Numbered from the stretch's first letter, positions 20,829 through 31,234 are shown. The stretch: DNA of 64,000 nt from Cryptomeria japonica (GCF_030272615.1 NC_081406.1:236633922-236697921); one strand, 5' to 3'. Notes: generated from the letters alone by a model not told the origin. Numbers and translations: made by a program.

Positions 20829-22460
20829 TCTTACTCCCAACTGATGCTGAGAGGAGAGGGGTGAATCAACACTTGATCAAATTTACATAATTAAACTTTT
20901 AACTTAAATTTGCATTCATCTAATATCCAACAATATACTTAATCATTGAAGTAAAATATGCAAGCATAAAGAGTTGAAATTGACACCAAGAAGTTATCTC
21001 GTGGAAACCCAAATAGGAGAAAACCACGATGTGAGTAGGAACTCAAAAAATTTGTACTCTTCTGAAGTACACCAGGTGAGGATCCATCCCTATTAGGAGA
21101 TTACAAAGACACAATTAGGTGCCACCCGGTTAAGGGATTTTATTCAAGGCCGGTTAGTGCCTTTAACCTGTTAAAGGTAGTCTGGTTAAAGGACTTAAGA
21201 ACATCAATTAAGATGTCACCCGATTAATGGATTTTACAAAAGGGACCTATTAAAGTCCACCTGGTTAAGGGATTTATGTTGCAATGGTTAGAAAGCAACA
21301 GATGGATGATCTGTTATATTAGCTACTAATAGCTTGATCAGATCTCAATATGCATCACACTCAATCCACACCGGTTGTGTCTTCTTTGCACAACACTGGT
21401 TTTCTTCTTACACCTTTGGCTCTTCACTCAGTCAGTCGCCTATCCATTGGTACTACACTTTGTTGATCTTCTTGTCTTTGTCTCTCCATTTTGTCGGTTC
21501 TCTGTCCTTCGGCTCTGTACTCTGCTGATCTGCCTCAAAATCACTCTACTATGCTAAAACCTTTTAGCACTTCTCTTATCTCTACTCTTCACTTTGGATT
21601 GCCTTCAACAAGATCTTCTTGTTACAAATTTCATGATCAAAATATTCTAAATGAAATAAAAAATACTTTATACATTTTCTGCCGACACTTTCAGGCATTC
21701 CCTTAATCAAACCAATCATGGATTTTGGAAGATTTCAAATTCAAAAATCTCCCACTCTTTCTCTGCGTGCCTTACAATAATTCTGCCAAGTGTTCAATAA
21801 ATTCTGTCACCGCATCTCCCAAAGATAGTAACTTTTGGGTCGTGTTCAGTCAATTAAGTGCACACCAAAAAATCCGCTAGTAATCATGCTTGACTACATC
21901 ATAACTCAAGTTGACCTTACCAACAAGTGATTTGGCATAGACACAAGCTCACCAACTAATCTTTTGCCACCACAACTGAATAATCACCGCTCTGAAATTG
22001 ATGCTAATCACCTCTCTTCCTTTGGTTATACCGACATACTGATATGCCACTGCACTTCTATATTACCGTTTCATCCTTTGATTGTTGGTTTGTTGTGCTA
22101 GTAGCAAGTCTCTTCCCCTATTTTCTAATGTGATTCTTGTTTGCATACAACTTTAAGTTTTCTTGCCTGAGTCACATTTTGTGACTTCATCATCATCACA
22201 GTGACCGATCTTCTTGAATGACAGACTAGTTGGCTTAGTCTATCTTTCCTTGAGTTGATTGAAGCTTTGATCTTTTTTTATGAATGTTGTTTCCATGTGT
22301 TTGTAAGTCATCACTTTTGGTTACTGAAAGAACACCACTTTATCTATACCACTTCACTAGTTAGTATCTTCACCGGTAAATGTTGGACATCAGTGACAAA
22401 TCTTAGCACATATATCGATTCTCTGGATTAACTGGTTTTGTCAATGCCAACAATCCAACA
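20829..22460 (-). repeat. LTR of copia element B (5' LTR on the minus strand)
   Basis: This is the partner of 7726-9358, ending CAATCCAACA in plus orientation. It is followed by GATAT, the right copy of the B target-site duplication, which is also the end of the R1 target-site copy. Confidence 0.88.
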
Positions 22461-22541
22461 GATATTTTTTTTTGAATAAGGGAAAACAGGTTTTGATGGG
22501 CCCTTGAAACCCATTACAAATAAAATATCATAAGATATACA

Positions 22542-23360
22542 TTAAAGTGCAACAAAATGCAAAATACAATAAAAAAGAAAAGGATAGTTGACGAACAAAA
22601 AGGCCATCTTGATATCATCAATTTCCTTGCTTTGGCTTTGCATCTTTCTAGTGCTCACTTGGGTTCTTCTGCCAAGCCATGTCTCCTTATCATCAGGGGT
22701 GTCTTCCTTCACATCAATGATGCTCGTAGAGCCCTTATCCGCATGCTCATTCTCAAGTTTACTTTTAAGAGCCTTCATACTAGCAAAGGGGGCCTGAAGG
22801 ATCTTATGACTTTTCTCACCCATGTTCTTGAGCATGTTCTCAACTCCTTCAAGTCTTTTTTCAGTAGCCCCAGCTCTATTCTCCAAGATTTGGAAGCTAT
22901 TCCAATGAGCATTAATGATCTCGTCAACATTGATAACTTTGCTAAGCACACTGAGAGATTCAGGGAGGGAGTTAAATTTACCCATGCCAATAGCTTCTAA
23001 AGTCTCAATTTTTCTAGCTTCTTGGGCTTGCTTGGTTTTTATGCTAGTAATTTCCTTTTTCAGCCAGAGGAAAACCTTGTTGAAGCTATCTGTGTCATTT
23101 TTTATGCAAAGGTCAATATCCAGATGATGGCCTTCCTGGGCCTCATCCTCAATAGGCTCCAAATTCACCTCAAGAGCTACCTCCCTGACATCGGAGCTCT
23201 GAGCTTCTTTCATTCTTATGTCCTCCCCAACCAGACCCTTATCCCTAGATCGAGTTGTGAGAGGCGACCGGTTCTTCATTCCCACATCCTCATTTTTAGG
23301 AGTTTTCCTTTTCTTCTTCTGGCTCGAGAGGATTTGGACTTTCTCACTTTCAGTATCCAT
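22542..23360 (-). pseudogene. R1 protein, C-terminal coiled-coil part
   Basis: 272 codons on the minus strand. The start is charged and Ser/Lys-rich (SSQKKKRKTPKNEDVG). A long helix-prone segment follows (EITSIKTKQAQEARKIETLE, then NSFQILENRAGATEKRLEGV) that looks like a coiled coil. Directly upstream, in the same and other frames, lies the N-terminal part of the same protein (23440-24000). I do not recognise the family. The layout matches 59113-60170: a globular N-terminal part, a variable charged middle and a C-terminal coiled coil. The plus-strand frames over this stretch are shadows. The reading frame is interrupted upstream, so this copy is broken. Confidence 0.5.
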
Positions 23361-23439
23361 GCCATCATCAGTCTCATTTTCCTCCTCATACCAGCTATCA
23401 TCATCCTCCCCCCTCTACTTTATTTTGGCCGACCCTTTG

Positions 23440-24000
23440 TTCTGTAGCTCATCCAAATCCTCTTCCGACTCGGAAACCTTGACAATGTTCAGATGGACGA
23501 TAGTATTCTTGATGTGATTATACAAAATCCCCATCAGACCCTCATGCATTGCAGGATTGGTATTGGGGTTGGAAATTGCATCCTTAATCCCAACATTTAG
23601 GGCACAGAAAAGATAATATGGAATGGAAATTTTCTCTTTATATCAAAAATGGTTAAGAATGACAAAATGATAGTTGTAAACCCTAGTAAATCTCCCATCG
23701 AAAGTTATAAATTCCATAATAGCAAGCAAAACCGTTTGCCAAATTAACTTAATTACCTTTGGTGAGTAGTAAGTATGGATGCCCTTCACCAATCTGGTTT
23801 TCTCCTCCTCATCCTTAGGAAATTTCTTCACAACAGCATCTAAATCTTCCTATCCCTATAGAACTTGATGTTGTCCATCGAAAGACCTGTTGCCTCAGTG
23901 ATCATGGTTTCAGTCACCTTGAGCTTCCTGCTCCCAATGGTCAATGTGCTTTTATTCCAACCCTTTTTGAAAATTATTGTAATTTTGGGTCGTTTCTCTT
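23440..24000 (-). pseudogene. R1 protein, N-terminal conserved domain (interrupted)
   Basis: The minus strand reads MQEKRPKITIIFKKGWNKST and continues with TETMITEATGLSMDNIKFYR. A frame change near 23850 leads into KKFPKDEEEKTRLVKGIHTY, IMEFITFDGRFTRVYNYHF and VILNHF. After a stop near 23642 comes YKEKISIPYYLFCALNVGI with NPAMHEGL. The motif YHFxILNHFRxxKxISIxxYL is shared with 59782-60130. Sequences of this type are familiar from plant repeat-derived open frames, but I cannot name a family or reaction. With at least one frameshift and one or two stops, it is a broken copy. Confidence 0.5.
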
Positions 24001-24023
24001 GCATTCTCTTGTATTATGATATT

Positions 24024-24317
24024 AGTTATGATGTTATGATTATGTTGATTTTTTCATAATGAATATTTTAAGTAATGACGTTGAGATACCCTAGGGATAG
24101 ATGTTGTGAGTTGTGTTTATTTCCGCTTGCATAATGAGATTATATGATTTTGCTTTTGATAATGTTTATGATGGATACATGTATATCTTGTAATTGAATG
24201 TTAAACGTATATGAGTATTTAATTGTACATGTTGTATTAGGAGATGTTTAAAAAAAAAACATCTCTATTTGCATATTAGATGGTTAGTTTCTCTAGGGTA
24301 TTTTGGTGGGCATTACA
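24024..24317 (+). repeat. Old LTR-like repeat, copy 2 (right part)
   Basis: It shares GAGATACCCTAGGG, an A-run, ACATCTCTATTTG, AGGGTATTTTGG and the end GGGCATTACA with 6250-6493. It begins right after the right target-site copy of R1, so it continues the sequence broken at 7725. Confidence 0.5.
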
Positions 24318-25006
24318 TTAGTTTTAATTTTTTTCTTATTATTGTGCTAGTTTATATGAGTACTTACATCTTATTTCATTGTATGTGTATTTGATTGTAA
24401 TTTTGTGGTATCTGTCCATTTTATTTCTTGTACATGTGGAACTATAATGACTTTATTTGCAATTTCATTGACCCAGAGTAATAGGTAGAGTTAAATTTTA
24501 TAGATGTTACAAAAAATAATTGTAGAGTTACTTATAACCAATTACAAGATATGGAGTTAATTGCAATGATAGATTTTATTTTTTCCAAGTCTATGTGAGT
24601 TACTTACAATAGCACAACCTACCTTCAACTATAAGAACATGTATTGGAGATAATTTTGGTACTGCAAGATACTTATCACCATTGAAATTTAGTATTTATA
24701 AAGACATTAAAACCAATGAAATTTTGTTCTAATTCAAATGTTATATTTTTTTGAAAACAAAAATAGATAAATGAAATGATTATTATACAAAACAAATAAA
24801 TAAATTTATAGTCGCAAAATTAATTTGATTATGTTGTGAATCAATTCATTGAATTAATTAGGTATATGAAAATGAGAATCTAATACTAAAAATTACGACC
24901 ATGAATCAAGTTTTAGATTTATGAAAGTACACTTCAAATTTGAACCAAAACTAATTGTATACATAAAATTATATAAGATATTCAAAATGAAGAGATAGGG
25001 GGGGAG
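24318..25006. other. AT-rich sequence without recognisable gene
   Basis: No open frame with a recognisable domain was seen, nor a repeat boundary that I can place. Similarity to the second terpene synthase block starts only at about 25007. Confidence 0.5.
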
Positions 25007-25789
25007 ATCTTATTTTGTAGTGATAACATTAGAACTTAATCAAGAAGATAAAATCCTCAAATAACCACTATTTCTTGATTAGATTCTAAACAAATAGAGT
25101 TAAAAGAAAAGCACAATAGAATAAGAAAAATTGAACATGAAGAAACATGTAACAAACTATAATGTGCACAAGAAAGTCTAATTACAATCTTTCACAATTT
25201 GAATTAATATGATATTAGATTGAAACACATGGAATCTTTCCATTTAACTCATTTGAATTTCATGAAATATATCTAAACAACATAACTCAAATATAAAAAT
25301 TAAAAGAAAAAAAGAAAATAAAAAACTATGAAGTGTCTAAGATTGTATAGAAAAGAATAATAGAATTTCTAATTCAAGTACCTTGTTAAAATTATTAAAT
25401 AAGCAATTTAAATTTAAATCTAGTGGTTATAATATAATTACCAATTTTATATACCAATGAATCTAATATAAATAAAATGATAAATAAATTTTGAACACAA
25501 TTATTCTTGATATTTTTTTAAAAGTGGGAATATATCTAATGACATGTTTCCACATATGATATTTTCCTAATTTGATCATTTTTACAATTCTTAGGCAAAA
25601 TCTTGAATTCTCAATAAAAAAACATATTAATCATTTTTGGAAATCTCTATTTTCATTAATTTGGAAATATAATTTTACAGTCCTGGTTCAAAGAGCACCG
25701 GTAGGAAAGAACCAGGCAAAGAAAACCTCTGGTCTTGCTCATGCAAAGGACACCATTATTAATAAAATATATGTACCCTAATTAAAAAG
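25007..25789 (-). other. 3' flank of terpene synthase copy 1
   Basis: 25007-25395 matches 58709-59110, and 25680-25789 matches 61459-61567, including GGTTCAAAGAGCACC and GTCTTGCTCATGCAAAGGAC. The stretch between them (25396-25679) is not shared, because copy 2 has other sequence there. Conservation up to the stop codon shows the duplicated block includes the 3' untranslated region and beyond. Confidence 0.65.
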
Positions 25790-26086
25790 TCACATAGGAA
25801 CTGGTTCAATCATGTTTTTGGTTATAAGATTCTTTGTCTCAATGCCTGAAACACTAAATCCATCTCTTTCTTTGTAGAGAAGTTTGAGACCTTTTGATAA
25901 ACCATATGCATGATCCTTGGCAGTTATTGGAACATTATCAGTTTTTAAATATTCCCAATTTAGTTCTTTGAGTTTTTCATCAATGAAATAATTGAGATAC
26001 TCCATTGCATCTTCCTCTATAGATCCTGGATGGTCTTTCATATAACAAGTTATACATGATACCACTTCTCCACGATCTACCTCAGC
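25790..26086 (-). CDS. Terpene synthase exon 7 with stop codon
   Basis: 98 codons plus TGA. It starts AEVDRGEVVSCITCYMKDHP, completing the second metal site, and ends KNLITKNMIEPVPM, the conserved C-terminus of gymnosperm TPS-d1 proteins. It is undamaged in this copy. Confidence 0.92.
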   Translation of the reverse strand, partial: AEVDRGEVVSCITCYMKDHPGSIEEDAMEYLNYFIDEKLKELNWEYLKTDNVPITAKDHAYGLSKGLKLLYKERDGFSVSGIETKNLITKNMIEPVPM

Positions 26087-26210
26087 CTTCAAAAATAGTA
26101 TCATATTTTTCTAAATTTTCTTATATAATTCTTTTTAAATCAAACCAATTGATCATCTACATGAACAAATATGAAATTTTGAAAGTTAAATTATTAAACT
26201 TATAGCATAC

Positions 26211-26459
26211 CTTGAAATTCTTTGTGTCACCTCTTAATCTAAGGGTTAAGCATAAGAGCTCATTGAACCTTGATGGATAATCGATTTCTTTAAGAACATC
26301 ATTAGAAATGGGAACATCTAATGAGAGTACAGGTTGTAAGGTCACAACATGAGCCTCGGAGCTTACTTTTCCATTCTCTAAATATTCCTCCAAAGATGGT
26401 ATATAACCCATAGCAAGCCACTTTGCTTCTTGAAAGTAAGCATCTATATAAACTTCCCA
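26211..26459 (-). CDS. Terpene synthase exon 6
   Basis: 83 codons, acceptor AAATACAG and donor AAG before GTATGC. It reads [20 protein letters not shown], then [13 protein letters not shown] and [12 protein letters not shown], the first part of the second metal-binding site. Copy 2 has the same exon at 61991-62239, with damage. Confidence 0.92.
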
Positions 26460-26572
26460 CTGTATTTAAACAATATTCCAAGTTAATATTAATACTTAAA
26501 ATTAATTAAATTCCTAAGAACAATAGAAAATAATATTCAAAATGAATATTAAATCAAATATCCATAAAAAAA

Positions 26573-26665
26573 TTGGGGATGACCCTGAACTGCAATGGTT
26601 CTTGTCCGCCTAGTGTTAATGTTGGGTTCTAAGTTCAATTCCCACCCGAGCTGGTTTGGATGATG
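26573..26665 (+). repeat. tRNA-like SINE fragment in terpene synthase intron
   Basis: It begins GGGGATGACCCTG and carries a box B-like GTTCAATTCCC (26633-26643) about 40 bp after a weak box A-like stretch (CTGCAATGG). The same segment is at 62352-62440 in copy 2, so it predates the duplication. No target-site duplication was found. It could also be a chance tRNA resemblance. Confidence 0.3.
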
Positions 26666-26764
26666 ATAAATGGGTGATAGAGGATGGATTTGGGAGAATG
26701 GTCAATGAAAAAAGAAAGGATGGTGGTGGGTGGGTCAATGGCAGCAAGAGATTGATGGAGGGAG

Positions 26765-27664
26765 AGAGATGCCACGTCAATAGTATGGATTGAAAAATAA
26801 GAGAGAGGTGTTTAGGTCTCGTATATCATAGTTTTTGATTCCTAGAGAACTAGGTGAAGATTCAAAGAGGAGGAAGGAAGATTGTGGAGGTGAGAAGAAG
26901 GGAAAAGAAGAGGAAGGAGGATGTCAGACGAGGGAAGAAGGTGAAAAAAACTCACTAGTGTTGATTGGGAAGGTTTTAATGCCTTGGCCTAATCTTGGGG
27001 ATGGGGTCCCCCATTGTGGCCCCACTTTTTCATAGCTCCAATAAAGAGTGTTCACCAATCAAAAATATATATTCGTAAAATTTTTAAAACGATAAAATTT
27101 AAATCCCTCCATTGTGTCAAGGAAAAATAGTTATTGATACTAGTAAAGAGAATAACATTAATTAAATATAGTACTCTATAAAAAATGAAAATATATTAGA
27201 GGGTAAAAATAACTATGAATAGAATAGTTAACATATCAACATTTATTTAGGCTTTAAACCTTTTACCCAAAAAGAAAAAAAAAAACATTTTAATATTTAA
27301 TTTTTATTGCCACAAGAATTAAAATGTTTATATTAAAGTGTATCTTATAAACCATAACAAGATAGATATGGGTATTATTTGTTCCGCCTTTCACACTAGG
27401 TTTCCTTTGAATGTAGGACAAACAATAACTTAATATTTAGAAACATATTTTCAATTAAATATTAGTTAAAATATATAAAACAAAATCTACACATTATTTT
27501 AGTAAGAAATTGAAGAACGAATTTGATGGGTTTTAGGACTAAGTGCATCCAAATTATTTTCAAACAAAACATAAAAATTGATTTTTTAATATAATATTTT
27601 GATTATTGGTGGAATTTTCAAACTATGTCAAAGAATTATATTTTGAACTTTCTTTACAAAGTTT
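26765..27664. other. Intron sequence present in copy 1 only
   Basis: Copy 2 passes directly from the equivalent of 26764 to the equivalent of 27665 (near 62541). The 900 bp here are AT-rich with one purine-rich stretch (26860-26960). No repeat ends or gene were seen. Either copy 2 lost it or copy 1 gained it; the lack of insertion hallmarks favours loss in copy 2. Confidence 0.45.
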
Positions 27665-28382
27665 TGAGTCCTTTTTCCTCCATCCTTTATAACTTGACAA
27701 GTGATATGAAATAAATATCTCTCGTTCACTTGGGTTTGTAGAATAAGTATTTTTTTAGTCCATTGTTATTCTATTTTATCACCTTATTTAATTTCTCTTT
27801 CATTGAGATTTTTTTCTTCATGGCATTCATTTAGGTCATGATAGTTTCCTAGATTCTTAGATATTGGCATCATTCAAACACCTCATTTGGATTTGCCTAT
27901 ATTAATGGAGTTCTCAAACTGGATTTATTTTCTATTTTTTTCATTTAATCTAGTATCAATTTCCTACCAATCTATTTTATTTGAAGCCACAACACCTTCA
28001 CCTAATTACATGGTTATAATTTCTAGTTTCTCAATAGATGTTCTATTTTGTTTTTAACTCTAGATTGGTATAAATTGAATTATTTTAATGGAAGTGCTCG
28101 ATGTTTTATTTTCATAATAATTTTTTTCATTCTTACTTATTTTTATCGTTATAAATGGTCACAAACGAACTAATTGGAACTATAATTTTTATGTGCTTAA
28201 CAAACCTAGTCAATAAACTGAGTGTTTTTTGCACTCTTAGTAAAGTACTACTCAAAGACTGCTACCATCATTTTATGATTCATGGAATGACTTGCACAAT
28301 AATAGCGTTTTATCATCATCTCCTTAGTGGAGGGGTTGGATTACTTCCTTTTAAGAAATTATTCTAGTAATATGTAAGGCCA

Positions 28383-28478
28383 TATCAAGGAGTTATTTTT
28401 TCTTTATTAACTTACCTAATAAATATTGTATATCAAGGAGTTATTTTTTCTTTATTAACTTACATAATAAATATTGTT
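28383..28478. repeat. 48-bp tandem duplication in intron of copy 1
   Basis: Two units (28383-28430 and 28431-28478) starting TATCAAGGAGTTATTTTTTC differ by about one base. Copy 2 has one unit only (near 63258), so the duplication arose after the two blocks separated. Confidence 0.75.
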
Positions 28479-28821
28479 GTTTATTGTAGTACAATACCCT
28501 CAAGATGGCTAGGAATTCCCTAACATTCATTTTAAAGTGTCACCCTATTAAATTCTTCATTAGTAGGAGGACTCACCTCTCCCTCCTAGTGCACTAGCAT
28601 GTGCCTAGTGATAGGATGGGTGATGTACTCCTTACTTTAGTTGTTTTTCTTTGATTCTAGTTTTTAAACAATTATATTTCGGTAGGTCATGCATACCTAC
28701 CAATTTGCTTTCATTGTAAACCTTCTATTATATACACCTATAATTCTAAGATTAATATTTGACACTCATAGAATATCACTAGTCTACTACTTAAAAATAT
28801 TAGGTTAGACTTTAAAAATAA

Positions 28822-28925
28822 AGAAATAAAAACTTAGAATGGTAAATAATAAAAATATAAGGTTAGGGAGATAAAAAAAAATAAAGGAAAAAAACTTAGA
28901 ATGGTAAATAATAAAAATAAAAGGT
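28822..28925. repeat. Short tandem duplication, about 59-bp period, intron of copy 1
   Basis: AACTTAGAATGGTAAATAAT followed by AAAAATA occurs near 28829 and again near 28888. Copy 2 has one instance (near 63629). It is also specific to copy 1. Confidence 0.55.
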
Positions 28926-29342
28926 AAGTCCTAGATCACACTAATTGGAAAAGGCCCTCATACTCAATATATGACATTATTTACAATATTTTTTTGGTAA
29001 CCTAATATAAATAAATAAATGATAATACAGAGTTTTAATATCAATAATGATTAACAAGTACAAGAAATGATAATAAAAATATTATCTTTATGTACAATAA
29101 AAATAGAGGTCAATAGATCAATAGAATTGAGAGAAGAGTGTTTTTCTACATAAGATATTTTGTAACTTATTTCATATTTGAATTGAAGATATACATTTTA
29201 AGTTCTCACTTTTTTAAATAGCCCTGAAGTTGCATTTCAAATTTTTAAACATAGTGAAGCGAATATCTTAATCATTTTCTATACACTTTGACTAATAGAA
29301 TATTAATTATACATATCAAAAAAAAATATTATAAAATCATAC

Positions 29343-29481
29343 AGCTTTACGCGCATAGTCAAGTGTGTCTCTGCCTTGAGATTTTTCAGCCTCTTGAGCC
29401 ATGTCCCTCACACCCTCATCAAATGCTTTGAATGTCAACTTCATAAATTCTGGAAGTCCTTCCATATATGCTAAATCCCAC
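29343..29481 (-). CDS. Terpene synthase exon 5
   Basis: 46 codons plus one base. It reads WDLAYMEGLPEFMKLTFKAF and ends GRDTLDYARKA, closely matching the family helix region after the DDXXD exon. Donor GTATGA. An intron of about 2.9 kb follows, much longer than the others. Confidence 0.92.
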
Positions 29482-29792
29482 CTTTCATAAAGCACAAAAT
29501 AATATATTAACACAATATCTACATCTATCTTTCTATCAATCAATATATTAATAAATCAAAATATTTGTTATGTATTAATATCAATAGAAATATTTTTAAA
29601 AAGTATATGATAAATATGGAGAAATAAACCAACTTCGATCTACCCAATATAAATTACAATGTATTATCATCAATGTGTTAGTTATTTACATGGAAGCCAT
29701 GATCCCTACAAAAACAAGTAGATATTTAGCATAATATAGTTTGATATCTTTATTTATATCACCCCATCTTATGAATATAAGTAAACAAGTAC

Positions 29793-30008
29793 CTTTTAAT
29801 GGCTTCTGTGAAGATTTTAAGTTCATCTAAAGTTCCATAAGGGTCATAAATATCATCCAAACAAGTGACAAAGCTAGACATCTTTGCAAACCCAATTCTA
29901 AAAGTAGAATATTTTGGCTCAATACACACTCCAGCTGCCCAAAAATAAAATTCCACATGGTGATGGTGAGCAAACTCTAGTTTAGCTAGACCGGACTCTG
30001 TCCACCAT
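29793..30008 (-). CDS. Terpene synthase exon 4 with DDXXD motif
   Basis: It starts with WWTESG (phase 2 in) and contains [19 protein letters not shown] and [25 protein letters not shown] binds the magnesium ions that hold the substrate diphosphate. It ends TEAIK plus two bases of the Arg codon. The open sequence is undamaged. Confidence 0.92.
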
Positions 30009-30127
30009 CTAAAACACGAACACATTACTATTTCAACTTATTTTTTTAACTATTTCAATATAAATTCTATCATGAAAAATTTATTCTTCAAACAATTAGA
30101 AAATCTTACATGATATGAATTTTTTAC

Positions 30128-30320
30128 CTTGAGAGAATTTGAAGATCTTGTTTTAGATATGCTGTAGAAAAGGATTTGGCGTCATCCAAAGCTTGCTCCT
30201 TAGGAAATGCAATGAGTGAAGCTCAAAATAAATTTAGAATGCTCCTTATCTCCTCCTCATTTGATTGATTGTCTAAGTAAAAAATTTGTCCATCTTTACT
30301 TTTGAATTGTTGCAACATAC
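30128..30320 (-). pseudogene. Terpene synthase exon 3, shortened, with stop codon
   Basis: Acceptor TACTAG, donor AAG before GTAAAA, phase 2. It reads EEEIRSILNLF, then TGA (30223-30225) where relatives have Arg (CGA), then ASLIAFPKEQ and FSTAYLKQDLQILSR. The TGA fits a single C-to-T change. Between AYLK and QDLQILSR, intact relatives have about 70 more residues including LPRLE and YIDILGE, so two original exons appear fused by deletion. Confidence 0.85.
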
Positions 30321-30723
30321 CTAGTATGACAACAAGTTAGAAACAATTTCATCCTTTGTTAATATAACCTAAAGTATATCTAATATCAATGTTTGATACT
30401 TTTAAGAAAATGAAATTTAATGTATTCATATATCCAATTAATAAGATTGGAAGGTTATTATAGATAAGAGTAAGTGTAATAGATGCAGTGCACATTTATC
30501 AATCATCAATAGTCAATCATATTGTATTGAATTTTCTTACAATGAGAAAAAAGTTAACTAATATAATAGATTTATACATTACATATCAATCATCAATCAT
30601 TTCTTTACAATTAAAAAAAAAGAGGTGTGGATGACTTTTTTCTTCTTTAGAATTTGCTTTCTTAAATGTATCTTGCAAGATAAATGAGTAAATGAGTTCT
30701 GATTAAATGATTGCAGATATCAC

Positions 30724-30879
30724 CTGAAAATGGCGGTCAATTCCAAGGCGTTCTACATCATCCACCATTGAAAGACGTTGATAGAGATCGTCTGCAGATG
30801 AAGAGTTTAGATGAAGGGCATTGAACATGTCCTTTATCTCCTTAATCAGCTTTTCGGCACGTCCACCATAAGAGGGATC
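30724..30879 (-). CDS. Terpene synthase exon 2
   Basis: 52 codons, acceptor CTGTGCAG and donor CAG before GTGATA. The encoded segment contains [18 protein letters not shown] and [18 protein letters not shown], the family-typical end before the next exon (normally TEIK...). That next exon is not found. Confidence 0.9.
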
Positions 30880-30971
30880 CTGCACAGATCAGAAAACCAA
30901 TCGAGACTTATAAGACAAAATAGATGAGGACAGTAACTTTTAAGAAACTAAAACACAGTAAAGTAATTTAC

Positions 30972-31154
30972 ATCATAAGATTTTGAGAGGGATTGTAGGA
31001 AATCATCATCCCACAGGTTGGGGTGATGATTGCCAATGCGCCGTGTTATGCCTTCAGCATCTTTAATTAACGCCATACTGATTGGAACTTGGGCAACACT
31101 GCGGCGTGCTCGGTTTACGAAGTGGTAGCTTCTGTCCAACCATTGTAGAGACAT
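30972..31154 (-). CDS. Terpene synthase exon 1
   Basis: 61 codons from ATG (context GCCAAAATG), ending LSKSYD at a GTAAAT donor in phase 0. It holds [11 protein letters not shown], the RRX8W motif linked to cyclisation of monoterpene substrates. Only 37 residues precede it, shorter than the usual 50-60 residue plastid transit peptide, though the segment is basic and rich in hydroxyl residues near the start. Confidence 0.88.
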
Positions 31155-31234
31155 TTTGGCTCTCTAATAATAGGTATTCTTCTTAGCAAGAAGGGCCTTT
31201 CTCTTTGCTATGGTGAAGCTTGTCATTCACTCCA

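Larger units (their letters stand above)
7726..22460 (-). mobile_element. Ty1/copia element B, broken, holding element A
   Basis: This copia element lies on the minus strand. It has two LTRs of about 1.6 kb (7726-9358 and 20829-22460), a primer binding site next to the right LTR, and a polypurine tract (AAAGGGGGAGAT in minus orientation) next to the left LTR. Order on the minus strand: gag remnants, protease and pre-integrase region, integrase, reverse transcriptase (interrupted by element A) and RNase H. The LTRs differ by roughly 8-10 percent by eye, so it is clearly older than A. Coding parts are broken in many places (at least eight pieces). The target-site duplication is 5 bp with one mismatch. 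Confidence 0.9.
22466..24008 (-). mobile_element. Poly(A)-tailed retroposon R1 with an unnamed protein gene
   Basis: In minus orientation this unit runs from 24008 to a tail ending TTATTCAAAAAAAA at 22466. It is flanked by a 14-15 bp target-site duplication (7712-7725 interrupted by element B, and 24009-24023). It encodes pieces of one unnamed protein and no reverse transcriptase was seen, so it is presumably moved by another element's machinery. Its 3' end resembles that of R3 (44244 onward). Direct evidence is the tail plus the target-site duplication; non-LTR mobilisation is inferred from them. Confidence 0.65.
25790..31154 (-). pseudogene. Terpene synthase (gymnosperm TPS-d1 type), copy 1, broken
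   Basis: Intact relatives turn geranyl diphosphate (or a longer prenyl diphosphate) into cyclic terpenes, usually in plastids. Seven exons with GT-AG introns are placed: 30972-31154, 30724-30879, 30128-30320, 29793-30008, 29343-29481, 26211-26459 and 25790-26086. Motifs: RRX8W (residues 38-48), DDIYD (exon 4), and the second metal site RLRGDT plus AEVDRGE across exons 6 and 7. Family proteins have about 600 residues; about 477 codons remain. One exon of about 50 codons (the TEIKVSLDY region) is absent between exons 2 and 3, where only 400 bp of non-coding sequence lies. About 70 codons are missing inside exon 3, and exon 3 has an in-frame TGA at 30223-30225. Apart from that, splice sites, phases, the start and the C-terminal exons look healthy, so inactivation may be recent. 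The substrate cannot be assigned. Confidence 0.9.

Noticed and set aside
22466-22530. The R1 tail as the same 3' end as the LINE at 33300
   Set aside because: Only a short stretch (CCC, then GAACCTGTT and GAATAAG) is alike; order and spacing differ.
22557-23447. Several plus-strand frames of 70-147 codons
   Set aside because: They are shadows of the minus-strand R1 protein frame, which has the coherent charged and coiled-coil composition.
26573-26665. A real tRNA gene
   Set aside because: Box B is fair but the arms do not pair into a cloverleaf and box A is weak.
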